Part shown: positions 28,013-36,381 of the stretch, in pieces
Position numbering within the stretch: position 1 is the stretch's first letter
How the letters are laid out: each line of letters opens with the position of its first letter
Assembly: GCF_002218025.2 (NCBI RefSeq)
Contig: NZ_AP018681.1
Location: forward strand, 62,001-126,000
Length of the DNA: 64,000 bases
From: Vibrio casei
GTDB lineage: Bacteria > Pseudomonadota > Gammaproteobacteria > Enterobacterales > Vibrionaceae
Reading direction: 5' to 3'
Program-made: the position numbers and the translations under genes
Notes under the pieces: generated by a model
What the model saw: only the letters and a program-made list of their open reading frames with translations
Databases searched by the model: none
Told to the model about the DNA's origin: nothing

Positions 28013-29388
28013 ACAACCTCTTTTAATCGATAGGCTAACTCTCGGCATTCTTCTTCAGTTTTAATATTTGTAAAACTTAATATTAAACAAGGAGGAACAG
28101 GGCGTGATGACCATTGAGATAAGGCTTGAGCGTACAGTCCGGTTTCGATCATTTTCTGAGAAAGAGCGACATCATCAATATTAGAATTCTTTAAGGTCAC
28201 CAACATATTCATCCCACCGGGTTGGGGCTCAACCGATATTTTGTCGCCAAGAACGTCATTAAAAACTTTGGCGGTAAGCTCTAAGCGATCTCGATAGAGC
28301 TTTCTCATGCGTTGAATATGGCGAGACAAGTGGCCTTCTTGCATGAAAGCCAAAATAGAGCTTTGTATCAACCCTGAAACATTCCCCGCATAGAGTTCTG
28401 AACATTGTTCAAAGTCCGGTACTTTACTCGTCGGTACGACTATATAGGCCACTCTTAAACTAGGAAATAGGACTTTGCTGAATGTGCCAGAGTAAATAAC
28501 TCGTTCTTGAGTATCTAAGCTTTTGAGGGCTGGTAAAGGAAGCCCTGAGTGGCGGTATTCCCCATCGTAATCATCTTCAATGATCCATCCTTGCTTTTTA
28601 TTTGCCCAATCTAACAGCTCTTGCCTACGCTGTAGGGATAACGAGACACAAGTTGGGCTTTGATGGGCAGGTGTTACAATCACCGCGTCAGCGTGAAGGT
28701 TATGGGGTATTTTTACACCTTCTGCATCTACCGGCATGGCGACCGGATTAAAATGATTGTTCGTTAATATGTGTCTGGTGAGTGGATAGCAAGGGTCTTC
28801 AACCCCAATGTGTGCATGTTTTTTTAAAAGGACGTTAGTGATCCAGTTAATTGAATTGACATAACCGGACGTGATAAAAACTTGCGTGGGTTGGCACTGT
28901 ACACCGCGTGAAAGTTGTAGGTATTGTGCGAGCGCGATCCTGAGTTGAGGAAGACCATATAAAGAGGGGTAGGCGAGATCCTCCATATTGATATGTCTTG
29001 CTGATCGCGCTGCCATTCTGGACCATATTTGGCGAGGAAAAGCATCTAAAGCAGGGAGCCCTAACTGAAATGGTAATAGATCTGCATTTTCTATTTTTGC
29101 ATTGAATCCAGGTTGGCGAGTATAGACTTTTTGTTTGGTCACTTTGGATAAATCACGTAAGTTGTCACTGACACGTGTACCCGATTGACCTTGTGATTCT
29201 ATGTACCCTTCTGCTTTTAACCGAGCGTAACCTTCTTCTACTGTACCGCGGGCAATGCCCATTTCTTTCGCCAGAATTCGAGCTGATGGTATTCGCTCTC
29301 CTGGTTTTAATATGCCTTGTAAAATGGCGGAATGGATGCGCTGATACACTTGCTTATAAGCGGGTACTTTATTGATGGGTTTTTCCAT
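27985..29388 (-). CDS. MocR-type regulator (GntR wHTH fused to aminotransferase domain)
   Basis: A 467-residue MocR/PdxR-family protein. The N-terminal GntR winged helix spans about residues 10-75 (LKPGERIPSARILAKEMGIA, RGTVEEGYARLKAEGYIESQ). It is joined to a fold-type I aminotransferase domain with the PLP lysine in YSGTFSKVLFPSLRVAY and the phosphate-binding region near ITSGYVNSINW. Members sense PLP-linked amino acids or vitamin B6. It is divergent from an azoreductase gene, with a 23-nt palindrome between, and probably regulates that gene and itself. Confidence 0.9.
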   Translation of the reverse strand: MEKPINKVPAYKQVYQRIHSAILQGILKPGERIPSARILAKEMGIARGTVEEGYARLKAEGYIESQGQSGTRVSDNLRDLSKVTKQKVYTRQPGFNAKIENADLLPFQLGLPALDAFPRQIWSRMAARSARHINMEDLAYPSLYGLPQLRIALAQYLQLSRGVQCQPTQVFITSGYVNSINWITNVLLKKHAHIGVEDPCYPLTRHILTNNHFNPVAMPVDAEGVKIPHNLHADAVIVTPAHQSPTCVSLSLQRRQELLDWANKKQGWIIEDDYDGEYRHSGLPLPALKSLDTQERVIYSGTFSKVLFPSLRVAYIVVPTSKVPDFEQCSELYAGNVSGLIQSSILAFMQEGHLSRHIQRMRKLYRDRLELTAKVFNDVLGDKISVEPQPGGMNMLVTLKNSNIDDVALSQKMIETGLYAQALSQWSSRPVPPCLILSFTNIKTEEECRELAYRLKEVVAPYHALTA

Positions 29389-29394
29389 TTTAAA

Positions 29395-29441
29395 TATGGT
29401 CCATAAAAATAGTTAATTTATGGCTCTTATTGTGAGCCATA
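29395..29441. promoter_or_regulatory. Candidate MocR operator region
   Basis: TATGGCTC (29419-29426) and GAGCCATA (29434-29441) form an 8-bp inverted repeat with a 7-nt spacer. ATGGTCCAT at 29395-29403 gives a second, short palindrome sharing the ATGG half-element. Both lie between the divergent MocR and azoreductase genes. Confidence 0.55.
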
Positions 29442-29511
29442 TCTATTTGTATCATGCCAGTCTTGGTGATCAAACATAAAACTTAAACAAGCTTCCCTTG
29501 AGAGAGAAAAC

Positions 29512-30114
29512 ATGAATGTTTTGCTGATTAACAGTAGCCCTCAACAACAAAATGCGTCGACTTATTGTGTTGCTAAAACACTGCTTGAACAATGGTCTCA
29601 GGATAATGAGGTGTTATTACAAGAAATCAATGTTACGACCATTCCTCATGTAGACAGTGCCTATGCGACAGCTTTAGGTTCTATTCATGGCGAGCATGAT
29701 GAAAGCGTGGGAAGTTTAGCGTTGTCTAATCAATTAATTACGTCACTGGATTTTGCCGACGTAGTCATCATTACTTCCCCTATGCATAACTATTCGGTGC
29801 CTTCTGGATTAAAAAACTGGATCGATCATGTGGTGAGAGTCGGAAAAACATTTAACGTTAGCTCAACGGGTAAGCATGGGTTATTGCGTGATAAGCCAGT
29901 CTATATTCTTATTTCATCTGGTGGCGCTTTTTCTAGCCAAGAGGCTTATCAACCGGATTTTTTCACGCCTTATATGAAGGAAGTACTAGCAACAATTGGT
30001 CTTAATAATGTGGTCTTTTTTTCAGTTGAAGGGACGGTTGGCCACTCTAATGAAATACACCAAAAAATTGAAGCGGTGCAAACTGAAATACGAACTTACC
30101 TGCGGACTATTTGA
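29512..30114 (+). CDS. azoR: FMN-dependent NADH-azoreductase
   Basis: A 200-residue flavodoxin-like quinone/azo reductase. The N-terminal FMN phosphate loop is LLINSSPQQQNAST, and TSPMHNYSVPSGLKNWIDHV is the AzoR motif contacting the isoalloxazine. It reduces quinones and azo compounds with NADH in two-electron steps in the cytosol. AGAGAG about 5 nt before the ATG acts as ribosome site. It is divergent from and probably controlled by the MocR regulator. Confidence 0.85.
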   Translation: MNVLLINSSPQQQNASTYCVAKTLLEQWSQDNEVLLQEINVTTIPHVDSAYATALGSIHGEHDESVGSLALSNQLITSLDFADVVIITSPMHNYSVPSGLKNWIDHVVRVGKTFNVSSTGKHGLLRDKPVYILISSGGAFSSQEAYQPDFFTPYMKEVLATIGLNNVVFFSVEGTVGHSNEIHQKIEAVQTEIRTYLRTI

Positions 30115-30199
30115 ATATTACTTAATTCACGGCCTTCTCATCTGATTCGCACTCAAAGTAGAGGGTTTTAATTTTTTTAAAAATAATAGGAAGATTGTT

Positions 30200-31264
30200 A
30201 TGACATTATATTTTATTCGTGTGATGAAAGCGCCATTGGTCGCGCTTTTATGTTTATTTTCATTAGCACAATATGCACATGCTGAAGATGATTATTCTGC
30301 CGATGGTGAGCGTCGTGCCAAATCGGCTGGTGAGTCATTAGTGGGCACTCCAGCGCCACAAATGAAAATCACCACCATTGATGGCAAAACGATCGATCTT
30401 GTTCAAGTGTATGGGAAAAAACCGGTTTATATTAAATTTTGGGCAACGTGGTGTGTGCCATGTCGTGAACAAATGCCGGGCTTTGAAGAGATCTATAAAA
30501 AATATGGCGATAAAGTACAAGTAATCGCAGTAAATACCGGCATTAGCGATAATCTTGCATCAGTCACTACGTTTCGTAAAAAAATGGGCCTTACCATGCC
30601 AATTACGATTGATGATGGCAAGTTAGCGCGTGCATTTCATCTACGTGTGACACCGCAACATTTATTGGTTGATAAAAATGGTAAGTTCGCCTATTTCGGC
30701 CATATGGATGATAAAGAATTCCATCAAGCATTGGATAAAGTAGTCGCAGAAAAATCCAATGGTAAGCCGTTAAATAACCCAACGTTTGTGCCAAAAGATT
30801 CGGGTTATAAAGTGGGTGATACGGTGCCAGATTTGGCCTTTTCTACCATTGATGACAAAGCCGTAGATTTTAAATTCAACGCGCCTAATAGTAAAAAAGT
30901 TGGCGTCGTATTTTTTGGTCCTTGGTGTGAATGGTATTTAGAAGACACTGAGCCGAAAACATCGAAAGCTTGTACTCAAGTGCGTGAGCTATTAGAGAAA
31001 AAATCGAAAGCTTCAAGCATTGAATGGGTAACCGTTTCAACTAATTTATGGTCATCGATTGCTGATCTACAAGATTACCGTAAGAGTTATGGCACCACGC
31101 TGCCAATCGTATTTGATAATGATGGTGAGTTATTCAAACAATTTGGTGTCAATCAAGTGCCAACCATTACGCTGATTGAGCCAAATGGTAAAGTGAGCCT
31201 GAAATCTTCGATTCAAGATGATGATTTCCAAGCAACGTTAGAGAGAATTTCAAAGTTTAAATAA
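30200..31264 (+). CDS. Secreted protein with two tandem TlpA/thioredoxin-like domains
   Basis: A 354-residue periplasmic protein with a signal peptide (cut near AQYAHA-ED). Domain 1 (about 48-190) is TlpA-like with an active WATWCVPCREQMPGFE. Domain 2 (about 205-350) repeats the fold but replaces CxxC by WCEWYLEDTEPKTSKAC, with two cysteines 15 residues apart, so its redox chemistry is not standard. It precedes a ScsB/DsbD-like reductase, which probably keeps the CVPC site reduced. The pair may protect periplasmic thiols, perhaps against copper (inference from scs loci). Confidence 0.82.
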   Translation: MTLYFIRVMKAPLVALLCLFSLAQYAHAEDDYSADGERRAKSAGESLVGTPAPQMKITTIDGKTIDLVQVYGKKPVYIKFWATWCVPCREQMPGFEEIYKKYGDKVQVIAVNTGISDNLASVTTFRKKMGLTMPITIDDGKLARAFHLRVTPQHLLVDKNGKFAYFGHMDDKEFHQALDKVVAEKSNGKPLNNPTFVPKDSGYKVGDTVPDLAFSTIDDKAVDFKFNAPNSKKVGVVFFGPWCEWYLEDTEPKTSKACTQVRELLEKKSKASSIEWVTVSTNLWSSIADLQDYRKSYGTTLPIVFDNDGELFKQFGVNQVPTITLIEPNGKVSLKSSIQDDDFQATLERISKFK

Positions 31265-31305
31265 ATAGTTATTATTTGAAATTTTTGCTTGAAGTACTGT
31301 TTTAG

Positions 31306-31371
31306 TGAAGCTGCTTTTTGATGAAGTATGGTGTATGGCGTACTTTTCTTAAAAAGACAGCTTCATTTATT
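31306..31371 (+). terminator. Long hairpin between the thioredoxin-like and DsbD-like genes
   Basis: TGAAGCTG (31306-31313) pairs with CAGCTTCA (31358-31365). CTTTTT (31314-31319) pairs with AAAAAG (31351-31356) after one bulged A, and AAGTA/TACTT can extend it inside. TTTATTT follows. It could end the first gene or partly attenuate transcription into the second. Confidence 0.65.
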
Positions 31372-31402
31372 TAGAAGAACTATTTAGTAATCGAGATAAG
31401 AC

Positions 31403-33496
31403 ATGATGAGAAGTATGAAACGTTTTGTTCAATTAGTGTTGTTTAGTGCTAGCTTGATATGCGCATCACAAGCGCTCGCTAACCAACAAGGTAATAACCC
31501 TAGTCTTATCTCGATTTCTATTCAATCGGAATCCAATCAACCAGCGGCCGGGAGTACGGAACCACTCGCGATCACCATGATCCCAAAAGAAGGTTGGCAT
31601 GGTTACTGGAAAAATCCCGGAGATGCCGGTTTCCCAACCAGCTTTAATTGGACGCTGCCAAAAGGCGTGAGTATTGGAGAGATTCAATATCCGGCGCCAA
31701 GTCAGTTGGTGACCAGTGATATTATGAATTACATTTATCACGGCGAATATGCCTTATTGGCCACTTTAGTGGTTGATAAAAGTGTTCCACAAGGCTCGAA
31801 ATTACCGATTAAACTGGGTATTAGTTATTTAGTTTGTAACCCACAAACCTGTTTGCCTGAACAACAAACAATTGAAAAAACACTCACCGTGGGTGATGGA
31901 AAAGTCACTCCAGAAAGCCAAAAGATTTTTAACCAATGGCGTCAAAAATTGCCAAAGCCCTTGGATGCAAAAGGTCAGTTTTCAGTTGAAGATGACAAAT
32001 TTACCTTATCTTTACCGTTACCAAGTTCCATCCAAATTAGCAAAGCTCATGTCTATCCTCTCATTAACAATACGATTGTGAATAATGCTAAACAAGCGTT
32101 AGCTCATAATGGCGATGTGTTAACGATGCAGACTCAAGTGGGCGAAGAAAAGAGTGACGTATTCAACGGTGTTCTGGTTTTAGATAATGGTATCTCACTA
32201 TCTTTTGAGGCGAGTAAAACGCAACATATCGCTTTTACACCGAGCCAGCATTCTGATGATAGTAATGTTTCTCGTGAGCAAGGTTCTAATAGCAGTACAT
32301 GGTTGATTGGCTTGGCGGCCTTGTTAGGGGCAATTGTTGGAGGCTTACTGCTTAATATTATGCCGTGTGTTTTTCCGATTCTAAGTTTGAAAATTTTAAG
32401 CCTTTCTCATCAAGGATCTGAAAAGCAAGCTAAAGTAGGTTCAGTTGCTTATACCTTAGGTGCGGTGCTGGTATGTGTCATATTAGGTGGCGTGATTTTA
32501 GGTTTGCGCTCACTTGGTCACCAAGTTGGTTGGGCATTCCAATTGCAAAGCCCTGCAGTTATTGCAGGATTGATCGTTTTAATGAGCGCAATAGGTTTTA
32601 ACTTAGCCGGTTTGTTTGAAATCGGGACATTAACCTCAGGCTCTCGCTTACAAGACCAAAAAGGTCCAATGGGTGATTTTTGGACGGGCGTTTTAGCGGC
32701 ATTCATTGCCACGCCTTGCACTGGGCCCTTTATGGCAACTGCATTAGGCGCCGCCTTAGTTCTTCCTATTGGAATTGCCTTCATTATCTTTGCGGGCCTA
32801 GGTTTTGGGATGGCACTGCCATTTTTATTAGTGGGCTTTATTCCTGCGCTGCGGACTCGTTTGCCAAAGCCGGGCGCATGGATGATCACCGCCAGACGTA
32901 TTTTGTCTCTGCCTATGTTTGTTACCGTGTTGGGATTGGTATGGATTTTAATGCGACAAGCTAATAATGATTTTGTGTTGTTGGTGTTAGCGGCCACTAT
33001 GCTGTCTACTTTTGGCTTATGGCTGACGGGATTATGGCAACATTCACAACATAAAGGAAAATGGTGGCCTGCATTATTGCTGACTTTGATGCCATTTTTG
33101 GCTGTAGTTTATGGCGTACCAAGTGCGTTATCTACTTCATCAATATCGCAAAAAACTGATTTAACGACCGTTGTTTTTAATCAAGAGAAGCTAAATGAAT
33201 TGCGATCTCAGGGCGATGTATTTGTGTATTTCACTGCCGATTGGTGCTTAACCTGTAAAGTGAATGAGAAAACATCGATTGATCGTGAAGAGGTGCAAGC
33301 AGCATTGAAGCAAAACAATGTAGTCACCATGGTCGGTGATTGGACCAATGGCGATAGCGAGATCACGGCATTTTTATCACAACATAATCGCTCCGGTGTG
33401 CCTTTGTATTTATGGTATAAAAAAGGGGTTGATGAACCGATTGTGTTGCCACAAATTTTGTCGCCATCTACATTGCTGGGACAAGCGACGAATTGA
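31403..33496 (+). CDS. DsbD-family thiol:disulfide reductase, ScsB-like
   Basis: A 697-residue protein with three parts. A signal peptide and periplasmic domain (about 25-280) contain GWHGYWKNPGDAGFPTSFNW and LVCNPQTCLPE, typical of ScsB and related DsbD variants. An eight-helix core (about 300-560) has the redox cysteine in LLNIMPCVFPILSLKIL and its partner in ATPCTGPFM. A C-terminal thioredoxin domain has TADWCLTCKVNEK. It carries electrons from cytosolic thioredoxin to periplasmic partners, most likely the preceding double-thioredoxin protein. Confidence 0.9.
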   Translation: MMRSMKRFVQLVLFSASLICASQALANQQGNNPSLISISIQSESNQPAAGSTEPLAITMIPKEGWHGYWKNPGDAGFPTSFNWTLPKGVSIGEIQYPAPSQLVTSDIMNYIYHGEYALLATLVVDKSVPQGSKLPIKLGISYLVCNPQTCLPEQQTIEKTLTVGDGKVTPESQKIFNQWRQKLPKPLDAKGQFSVEDDKFTLSLPLPSSIQISKAHVYPLINNTIVNNAKQALAHNGDVLTMQTQVGEEKSDVFNGVLVLDNGISLSFEASKTQHIAFTPSQHSDDSNVSREQGSNSSTWLIGLAALLGAIVGGLLLNIMPCVFPILSLKILSLSHQGSEKQAKVGSVAYTLGAVLVCVILGGVILGLRSLGHQVGWAFQLQSPAVIAGLIVLMSAIGFNLAGLFEIGTLTSGSRLQDQKGPMGDFWTGVLAAFIATPCTGPFMATALGAALVLPIGIAFIIFAGLGFGMALPFLLVGFIPALRTRLPKPGAWMITARRILSLPMFVTVLGLVWILMRQANNDFVLLVLAATMLSTFGLWLTGLWQHSQHKGKWWPALLLTLMPFLAVVYGVPSALSTSSISQKTDLTTVVFNQEKLNELRSQGDVFVYFTADWCLTCKVNEKTSIDREEVQAALKQNNVVTMVGDWTNGDSEITAFLSQHNRSGVPLYLWYKKGVDEPIVLPQILSPSTLLGQATN

Positions 33497-33532
33497 AAAA
33501 GCGTAAAGCAGAATAGGTAAATGATAGGCAGT

Positions 33533-33564
33533 CCAATAGGCACGATAAGGTGCCTATTGGGTTT
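33533..33564 (+). terminator. Intrinsic terminator after the DsbD-like gene
   Basis: A perfect 11-bp stem, CCAATAGGCAC (33533-33543) and GTGCCTATTGG (33550-33560), with a GATAAG loop is followed by GTTTATC. Confidence 0.75.
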
Positions 33565-33581
33565 ATCGAGATCTGCGTCGA

Positions 33582-34913
33582 TTACTCACGACATTCTTCT
33601 AATGCTTGCCATGCACCTCCATTGTTTTCTTGTGGAATCTCATTGTAAGACCACCATTTCGCTTTCCATTCAAACCCTTGATACTGAACGGTTTCATTAT
33701 TCATATAAGCGGTGTCTTTTTTCCATATTACGGCACGACATTTGGCTGGTAAAGCTTGAGGATTTTCCATCCAATTCACTAGTTCTAAATGGCTGACAAT
33801 ACGTACATCCGGTTTTGATAATGCGTAATCTAAAAATGCTTCAAGTGCTTGGCGACGTTCTGCTGCGGAAGATGAGGTTGGCGCCCATTGATCCATTTGC
33901 TCATCATAATGAGTCGAGTGAGCAAGAAAGGTCATGGGAGCTTTATTGCCAGCAAGGCGCTTATCCAAGTTATATTTTAAAATAGCTAAGACATCAGGCC
34001 CGCTTAATCCTGCCATATAAAATAAGTTGTAGTCACCCGACTCAATTTTGCCCGATTGGGTATCAAACCAGCTCATCTTTTCTAGTATTTTTGAACGCAG
34101 TGAATAATGGATGCCGTATTGTTTGGCCGTTGCATCATCTGGCACGGTAAACGCATAAACGGGCACTTCCCATAATCCAGCATGTTGCGTTACTGGTGGC
34201 TTAATCCCCCAACTAGCAACAATATCTGCGCCCGGGCTGCCGTTGTCTAATGTGTAAGGCCAATATTGATTACCTGCGTGATGAGTAGCGTCATAACCTT
34301 CTGCAATACTGGCATCGTATTTAAAACCCGCTTGGTTTAAGTAAGCCAACAAGGCATCGTTATATTCTAAATACGGAGAGCGAAACCCAACGGCTTTGGC
34401 ATTAATGCCATCGTCATTTGATGGAAACTCTGGATCAATTTGCTCGAAAGGTTTATTCATTGCGCTCTGACAAGCATCGACTTGTTCTTGCCATTGTGCT
34501 TCGGTAAAGTCTAATCCGTGCCAATGGTTAAGAGTATGGTTTCCCATTTCATGCCCAAGTAGGTTGGCTTGATACCACGTTTCTTTTACATGTCCTGTAT
34601 TCGTGCTTTGTTCGTTGTTGATTAAAATGGCTTCGCAAGTATTAAAAAAGGTGGTGTGGATAGATTGCCCATCAAAAGTGCCTGAATGCCCATTTCCTTG
34701 GGGATTACTTCTTTTTCCCCATTGGTTTAATACCCAGTTTTGTCCATCGACTAATGTATTGTCGTCAAAGGCTATTGCGATAAATTGCGGTGCATTTTCA
34801 ATGGCAATACTGGCGGGTGGAAGTTGCGATGGGGCAACGTTAGCGGCGTAAGCATTGATTGATATAACAGCCAGGCTCAGGGAAAAAATTATACTGTGCT
34901 TTAACATCATCAT
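33582..34913 (-). CDS. Secreted chitin-oligosaccharide deacetylase with C-terminal chitin-binding module
   Basis: A 443-residue exported CE4 polysaccharide deacetylase. After the signal peptide (cut near AYAA), FIAIAFDDNT carries the catalytic and metal-binding aspartates, and HEMGNHTLNHW gives the two metal histidines. GFRSPYLEYN is motif 3. A CBM5/12 module ends the protein (YQGFEWKAKWWSYNEIPQ). Vibrio enzymes of this type remove one acetyl group from chitin oligomers and make a signal for the chitinase system. Only one binding module is visible. It stands alone, facing away from its neighbours. Confidence 0.9.
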   Translation of the reverse strand: MMMLKHSIIFSLSLAVISINAYAANVAPSQLPPASIAIENAPQFIAIAFDDNTLVDGQNWVLNQWGKRSNPQGNGHSGTFDGQSIHTTFFNTCEAILINNEQSTNTGHVKETWYQANLLGHEMGNHTLNHWHGLDFTEAQWQEQVDACQSAMNKPFEQIDPEFPSNDDGINAKAVGFRSPYLEYNDALLAYLNQAGFKYDASIAEGYDATHHAGNQYWPYTLDNGSPGADIVASWGIKPPVTQHAGLWEVPVYAFTVPDDATAKQYGIHYSLRSKILEKMSWFDTQSGKIESGDYNLFYMAGLSGPDVLAILKYNLDKRLAGNKAPMTFLAHSTHYDEQMDQWAPTSSSAAERRQALEAFLDYALSKPDVRIVSHLELVNWMENPQALPAKCRAVIWKKDTAYMNNETVQYQGFEWKAKWWSYNEIPQENNGGAWQALEECRE

Positions 34914-35084
34914 TCCTTGTTTTGTTAAATAAAATCGAAGTAATGATAGAAGTGATCAAAAGTAGATGTGCGTTAAGGCAAAGAAATGGAATCGATAAAA
35001 CATTTAACGTGTAAGTGAGTAATTTGTTAGTTTCGAGGCGATACTAAAGGCAGCATGAGAATGGTTAGAGTCAGAATGTTAGAT

Positions 35085-35109
35085 TAGGAAGGCTATGTTA
35101 GCCTTCCTA
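35085..35109 (-). terminator. Hairpin downstream of the LysE-type gene
   Basis: A perfect 11-bp stem, TAGGAAGGCTA (35085-35095) and TAGCCTTCCTA (35099-35109), closes a TGT loop 25 nt beyond the LysE-type stop. The following T-tract on the minus strand is poor. Confidence 0.55.
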
Positions 35110-35133
35110 GAACTAATGTGATGGTATCGGCGT

Positions 35134-35721
35134 TTATATCACCATGGGTAAGACCGAAGCGGCGAGCAATCCAGACATTGAATAGTTAAACCATTTTACT
35201 CGCTGAGGGCTACTGAGCCAGATTTGCAGTTTTTGCCCAGCGTATGTCCACAAACTCACTGATGGAATATTCACCAAAGCAAACATTAATGAAACGATAG
35301 CAATACCTTGCCAATTTGCCATGGTGTTGTACACACTCACCGCTGTGATCGCCATAGTCCATGCTTTCGGGTTTACCCATTGAAAGTTAGCGGCTGAAAG
35401 AAAACTCATGGGTTGATAAATCGTTTCATTATCACTGGGCTGTGAGCGAGCGATTTTCCACGCAAGATAAAATAAATAAGCAATACAAACGATATTCAAG
35501 ATCTGGTGCAATATAGGGTAAAGAGAAAATACATTCATTAACCCCACTCCGACTAACACCACCATAAAGCTAAACCCAAAGGTAACGCCAAGCATATGAG
35601 GGATCGTACGTAAGAATCCAATATTCGCTCCAGAGGTCATTAACATAATATTATTTGGCCCAGGAGAGGCAGTTGATACCAATACAAACGTAAATAAAGC
35701 GAAAAGTTGTTGTAGTTCCAT
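35134..35721 (-). CDS. LysE/RhtB-family amino acid exporter
   Basis: A 195-residue membrane protein with six helices. The N-terminal TASPGPNNIMLMTSGANIGF is the family signature (SPGPN), and the conserved WVNPKAWTMAI follows near residue 115. The family exports amino acids such as lysine, homoserine or threonine, and the substrate here is unknown. It is divergent from an Lrp/AsnC regulator about 108 nt away, a pairing usual for amino acid exporters induced by their substrate. Confidence 0.9.
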   Translation of the reverse strand: MELQQLFALFTFVLVSTASPGPNNIMLMTSGANIGFLRTIPHMLGVTFGFSFMVVLVGVGLMNVFSLYPILHQILNIVCIAYLFYLAWKIARSQPSDNETIYQPMSFLSAANFQWVNPKAWTMAITAVSVYNTMANWQGIAIVSLMFALVNIPSVSLWTYAGQKLQIWLSSPQRVKWFNYSMSGLLAASVLPMVI

Positions 35722-35829
35722 GTTGTTCTTCCGTCATGTTGAATTCTTCTTGTATGTTATGACGATTTTGACTACATTTTATGTCTATTTAATGTGTTAA
35801 TAAGGCTAATTAAGCAAGAATATTTCATT

Positions 35830-36270
35830 ATGGATAAATTTGAAGAGAGAATATTGCAAGAGCTTCAAGCTGATGGTCGTTTATCCAATGTGGAGCTAGC
35901 AGAACGCATTGGGCTTTCGCCATCCGCCACACTTCGCCGTGTGCAAGAATTGGAACGCAGTGGCGTAATAAAAGGCTATCGAGCCGTTTTAGATTCTGAA
36001 AAACTAGGAATAGGCTTTGTGGCGTATGTGTCGATTGGTTTATCGGATCATAGCCAAAAATCACAACGTGGTTTTGAGGAGCATGTTGAGCTGGCAAAGG
36101 AAGTTACGGAATGCCACAACATTACGGGCGCAAACGAATATTTATTGCGAGTGGAAACCAAAGATTTAAGCCGCTATAAACGTTTTCACTCCGAAGTGTT
36201 AGGTGAAATTCCCCAAGTAAATTCGATTACCACTTTGGTAGTGATGGATTCACCGAAAGATAACCGTTAA
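35830..36270 (+). CDS. Lrp/AsnC-family transcriptional regulator
   Basis: A 146-residue regulator. The N-terminal helix-turn-helix reads LQADGRLSNVELAERIGLSP, then SATLRRVQELERSGVIKGY. The C-terminal RAM ligand-binding domain includes VTECHNITGANEYLLRVE. It starts at ATG 35830; the in-frame upstream start at 35794 lacks a ribosome site and would add residues not seen in the family. The adjacent divergent exporter gene is the probable target. Confidence 0.9.
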   Translation: MDKFEERILQELQADGRLSNVELAERIGLSPSATLRRVQELERSGVIKGYRAVLDSEKLGIGFVAYVSIGLSDHSQKSQRGFEEHVELAKEVTECHNITGANEYLLRVETKDLSRYKRFHSEVLGEIPQVNSITTLVVMDSPKDNR

Positions 36271-36280
36271 ACGGTATAAT

Positions 36281-36320
36281 GATGTCATTCCTGAAACGAG
36301 GAACGTGTTATCTGGAATCT
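36281..36320 (-). repeat. Half-copy of a dispersed intergenic repeat
   Basis: Read on the minus strand this 40-nt piece (AGATTCCAGATAACACGTTC and onward to ATGACATC) matches the right half of the element at 59404-59442 with only a few mismatches. It lies in the spacer after the Lrp-type gene. Confidence 0.65.
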
Positions 36321-36381
36321 ATTTCTTGCATTTACGAATGATAAGCTCCTTGTCTCTTTTTTATTGTATTTTTTATCAACA

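Noticed and set aside
32518..32997. A 159-codon minus-strand frame inside the DsbD-like gene
   Set aside because: It lies opposite the membrane core of an identified gene; the Lys/Pro-rich product looks like complement-strand noise.
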